Shown here: piece by piece, positions 62,601 through 64,000 of the stretch
How positions within the stretch are numbered: the stretch's first letter is position 1
How the letters are laid out: each line of letters begins with the position of its first letter
Assembly (NCBI GenBank): GCA_007693595.1
Contig: REDI01000041.1
Location: 124,001 to 188,000 of the forward strand
Length of the DNA stretch: 64,000 bases
DNA from: Deltaproteobacteria bacterium
GTDB taxonomy: Bacteria > Myxococcota_A > UBA796 > GCA-2862545
Reading direction: 5' to 3'
Made by a program: the position numbers and the translations under genes
The notes under the pieces: model-generated
The model's input: only the letters and a program-made list of their open reading frames with translations
The model's database searches: none
What the model was told of the DNA's origin: nothing

Positions 62601-63546
62601 CGTCCACAGCGGCGAGGTCAACCCCCACGATGGCCTGATCATCGGCAACTCTGGTCGACGCATGATCGAAGACGTGCGAGCCGCGCGGGGCGATATCGAC
62701 GAGGAGCGCCGTATCGTCGCGACCTTCGTTCGGAACGAGGGGCATCGCGCCATTGAGTCGATCCGGCAGAACGTCGGGGGGGATGAGACCTATCTCAAGC
62801 TCGAAGACAACGAGACCTTCCGCGGGGTCGAGTGGTACGCGGAGTTCGAGCATCGGTACCGCGCTCTCGAAGCCTTGTCGGAGTCCGACGACTACGACGC
62901 TGAGGCTGCTTTCCGCGAGGTCGAGGAGCTGAGCCGCACCGAGCACGCGAGGCTCCGCGATCTGCAAGACTTCTCGAAGTATCCGGACCTCCCCAACTCG
63001 CTCCGTAGGGTCGAGCTGCGCCGGGTCGAAGAGAACATCCGCCGCCTCCACGCGCTCGAGGCGATCATCGGCATGGCGGTCGTCGATGCAGGGGGCGGAC
63101 AGGCGATCCTCGCGCCGGGCACGATCGAGTCGGATCTGGGCAACTTCGCCGAAGCCTACGACGCAGCCCGCGACGCCAACCGGAGCATGGAGACCACCTA
63201 CTCGCGCGCCCGCGACCGGCGCGTCGTACACGAGAACCAGGGCGGCAGGAAGAACCTCGGCAGCTCTGGCATCGCGGGCTTCTTCGCCGCAGAGGAGTAC
63301 GAGTCCTACACTCGGATCGACACGACTTGGTCGACCGCGGAGCTCCACCGGGTCGAGGGCACAAAGAACGAAGACACCGCGCGCTCCTTCTCCAGGACCT
63401 CGGTCTCCGACGCCGAGGCCTCCATCGAGTTCTGGCTCCACGCGGCAGACAACTATGTGGCTGCGGAGCGCTCCTTTACCTCCATCCTCGGCGCCTATCG
63501 CGACATCGAGTCTCGGCATCGTGACAAGCCCGGTTACTGGAGGTGA
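59626..63546 (+). CDS. Giant cysteine-free repeat protein of unknown function
   Basis: I do not recognise this 1306-residue protein. It has no signal peptide or membrane segment and not one cysteine. After a polar N-terminal 90 residues, about 15-17 beta-rich repeats of roughly 30-40 residues run from about 95 to 645, each with the rhythm hydrophobic strand - Ser/Thr/Gly-rich turn - DG - strand (e.g. VSYSEGVLAGSAATEV, VSMSVGPDGFGVGM-like units). A second beta-rich zone (about 660-880) precedes a helical, charged C-terminus (about 900-1306) with segments such as EELSRTEHARLRDLQ. It may be a structural or adhesive repeat protein, a toxin/effector, or the scaffold of an extracellular complex. 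AGGA six bases before the ATG. A Sel1-repeat lipoprotein starts 26 bases after its stop and is probably cotranscribed. Confidence 0.65.
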   Translation: MKDYRSRSTQGDDLSSNVDQSAPQGEGAERETSNGEVMMTMAEQGVAQGGSPADATPVLDAAATDIDEDQTGSWFSRWLGWDQTQAQGTTELTEQGASASGGLTHEAVDGTKSAMSGQGSIDADGTLSASGQASRGFTARTEEAPDSWEQRSSQTEAQAAWSNEGGATGSVVQSSERISHYQGHEVTTQSARGLSHDGERLTASASSSTKIDDDGVVRETGGSGEVSFDEEHGFATSGQYAQVVSDGEDYRTSRAIQGSVDHEQARGAMSTSARYEDLEGRMVEQSSEVSAGWNYEEGLMFGMSRESSWELDGSEGQRTAAMSYENGQLGAQRTVQESLKGEDGSANTRSSSYHASAGAQGMSVAGSGAQGYSNDGIEGYSELDGQVAWTPEDGLDVSATTRRGLEDGEEYHDRLQAGVSYSEGVLAGSAATEVRYTDAQGVVHDVSRGGTASYGPDGVAVGVQESQMSIDDGVGSGTSSRGQLELGPDGPTVTAGRGRVTSLGEDYRDEREMSMSVGPDGFGVGMSDTTTSKDVDGRTHRESSSGGVQLSGDAVTAQGARSTSVENADGSSDSSSVQGSISSDGTMAGGYATQRKDSDGNVTGGTAVNGQVRVSENEIGAGFGVTQQFKEGRSVSGGGNFVYQLAEPAEKGGVWVVEYRQAISANVGGGVSGEFGEAGLTPQDRRQGQASASASLAGQVVSGGSRTFGSEDEARAWYERPDIGLMEGPTTDIEEILSMQAGSSQMTMMSGELGVNGSVSHGFLSLDAGGKIGASHGLTVTRGNDQMVYVRVDDATSLAGSLGISTVGLGLSASSAIEDFQGTTFSFDLSQESAQTAYVDFVGSGTVPAENTAGVVKKSETTGTTRTDTMGVTMGGMSMSDVSSLTESTTTDDQGNVVERARGARGFSAIWERFGLTAAEDHALEVTDVNRAERYLHHTSDVNHSSANGAHAGLARAAGVLGASNTAQGESSGRWTVETAFPPQAMDDFIAAVHSGEVNPHDGLIIGNSGRRMIEDVRAARGDIDEERRIVATFVRNEGHRAIESIRQNVGGDETYLKLEDNETFRGVEWYAEFEHRYRALEALSESDDYDAEAAFREVEELSRTEHARLRDLQDFSKYPDLPNSLRRVELRRVEENIRRLHALEAIIGMAVVDAGGGQAILAPGTIESDLGNFAEAYDAARDANRSMETTYSRARDRRVVHENQGGRKNLGSSGIAGFFAAEEYESYTRIDTTWSTAELHRVEGTKNEDTARSFSRTSVSDAEASIEFWLHAADNYVAAERSFTSILGAYRDIESRHRDKPGYWR
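59908..61560 (+). repeat. Protein-level tandem beta repeats in the giant gene
   Basis: About 15-17 degenerate repeats of 30-40 codons can be aligned by eye on their DG turns and hydrophobic beta-strand pairs. DNA identity is low, so they are old duplications that diverged, not recent slippage. Confidence 0.6.
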
Positions 63547-63572
63547 GACGTCTGCGTTGAGGAGGAGTTTGA

Positions 63573-64000
63573 ATGGTTTTGAGGTGTGTGGTGGTGGCCT
63601 TGGTCGCGATGGGCTGCCCTTCGTCGGGGTCGGATCACGAGGCCCAGTGCAAGGCGGGGTCCGGCCTGTCCTGCTTCGAGGCAGGGCTGGCTTTGGCGAA
63701 GGCTGGGGGGCCTGGGGACCGCATCGAGCAGCTCTACCAGCGGGGCTGCGAGCTCGACGACGGGCGCTCGTGCTTCAACCTTGCGACCCTGCTTCGGGAG
63801 GGTCAGCAGGTGCCGCAAGATCTCTCCCGCGCGCGCTCGCTCCTCGAGCGTGGGTGCCAGAAGCTCGACGGCCCCGAGAGCTGCGCTCAGCTCGGGACCA
63901 TGCAGGTCCGGGGGCAGGGAGGGGCCCAAGATGTCTCCGCGGGCGAGGCCAACCTCAAGAAGGGCTGTGAGGGCGGCACCGTCCAGGCCTGTGTCAACCT
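63573..64000 (+). CDS. Sel1-repeat lipoprotein (partial, runs past the window end)
   Basis: The open frame starts at the ATG at 63573, preceded by GGAGGAG, and is still open at 64000 (142 codons seen). It begins with a hydrophobic signal and a lipobox-like VAMGC, so Cys15 is probably acylated. The mature part shows at least three cysteine-containing Sel1-like/TPR-like repeats, e.g. YQRGCELDDGRSCFNLATLL and LERGCQKLDGPESCAQLG, as in HcpA-type proteins. It lies 26 bases after the giant repeat protein and is likely its operon partner. It may act as an envelope adaptor for that protein. Confidence 0.75.
   Translation, partial: MVLRCVVVALVAMGCPSSGSDHEAQCKAGSGLSCFEAGLALAKAGGPGDRIEQLYQRGCELDDGRSCFNLATLLREGQQVPQDLSRARSLLERGCQKLDGPESCAQLGTMQVRGQGGAQDVSAGEANLKKGCEGGTVQACVN

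Overview
The window is a GC-rich chromosomal stretch, densely coded on both strands, from a Gram-negative bacterium that is most likely a member of the Myxococcota (former Deltaproteobacteria). The evidence is a secreted trypsin-like protease with a MYXO-CTERM-type C-terminal sorting tail, a cluster of very large eukaryotic-like Ser/Thr kinases, many lipoproteins and secreted peptidases, frequent GTG/TTG starts, and outer-membrane and DsbD-type envelope proteins. No mobile element, CRISPR array, rRNA gene or integrase is visible, so this looks like core plus lineage-specific chromosome rather than an island.

Region 1 (1-12000) is a protein-quality-control block: the tail of an unknown gene, an RpoH-like sigma factor, a membrane pseudokinase, tRNA-His/Lys, then trigger factor, clpP, clpX, a methyltransferase-like gene overlapping clpX, and lon. 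It is followed by tRNA-Val/Asp, undecaprenyl-diphosphatase (uppP) and tRNA-Trp. Each tRNA group has a recognisable promoter, and two tRNA groups are followed by strong hairpin terminators.

Region 2 (12000-22400): a CvfB-like S1 RNA-binding protein stands divergent from two helix-hairpin-helix envelope proteins, one periplasmic ComEA-like and one a putative outer-membrane beta-barrel. Then come an unknown protein, a membrane-anchored retropepsin-like aspartic protease, purF, a beta-propeller protein, a lipoprotein and the MYXO-CTERM protease.

Region 3 (22450-33700) is a signalling module: three giant kinase-ATPase-TPR paralogues in tandem, facing a divergent PP2C phosphatase. Region 4 (33716-38230) is a tightly overlapped four-gene operon for a GldG/DUF4340-type ABC system.

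Region 5 (38334-48871) is rich in DNA-repair genes: an XPB-like helicase tail-to-tail with its Bax1-like nuclease (DUF790), a large unknown protein just upstream of Bax1, an OmpA-like lipoprotein, a DnaQ-fold exonuclease, a nucleoside phosphorylase-like gene, a TetR regulator, a Bcp peroxiredoxin and RecQ. Region 6 (48884-59400) holds a DsbD-like reductase, a DUF6165 protein, a sodium:solute symporter, a metzincin-like secreted protease with a small secreted partner, an AidB-like acyl-CoA dehydrogenase, and two divergent M14-superfamily peptidases.

Region 7 (59626-end) is the least explained: a cysteine-free 1306-residue protein built of about 15-17 beta-rich repeats of 30-40 residues plus a helical C-terminus, followed at once by a Sel1-repeat lipoprotein that runs off the window. 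The best candidates for something undescribed are this repeat-protein/lipoprotein pair, the triple kinase cluster with its degenerate middle ATPase, the HhH/beta-barrel pair, and the XPB-Bax1 neighbourhood.
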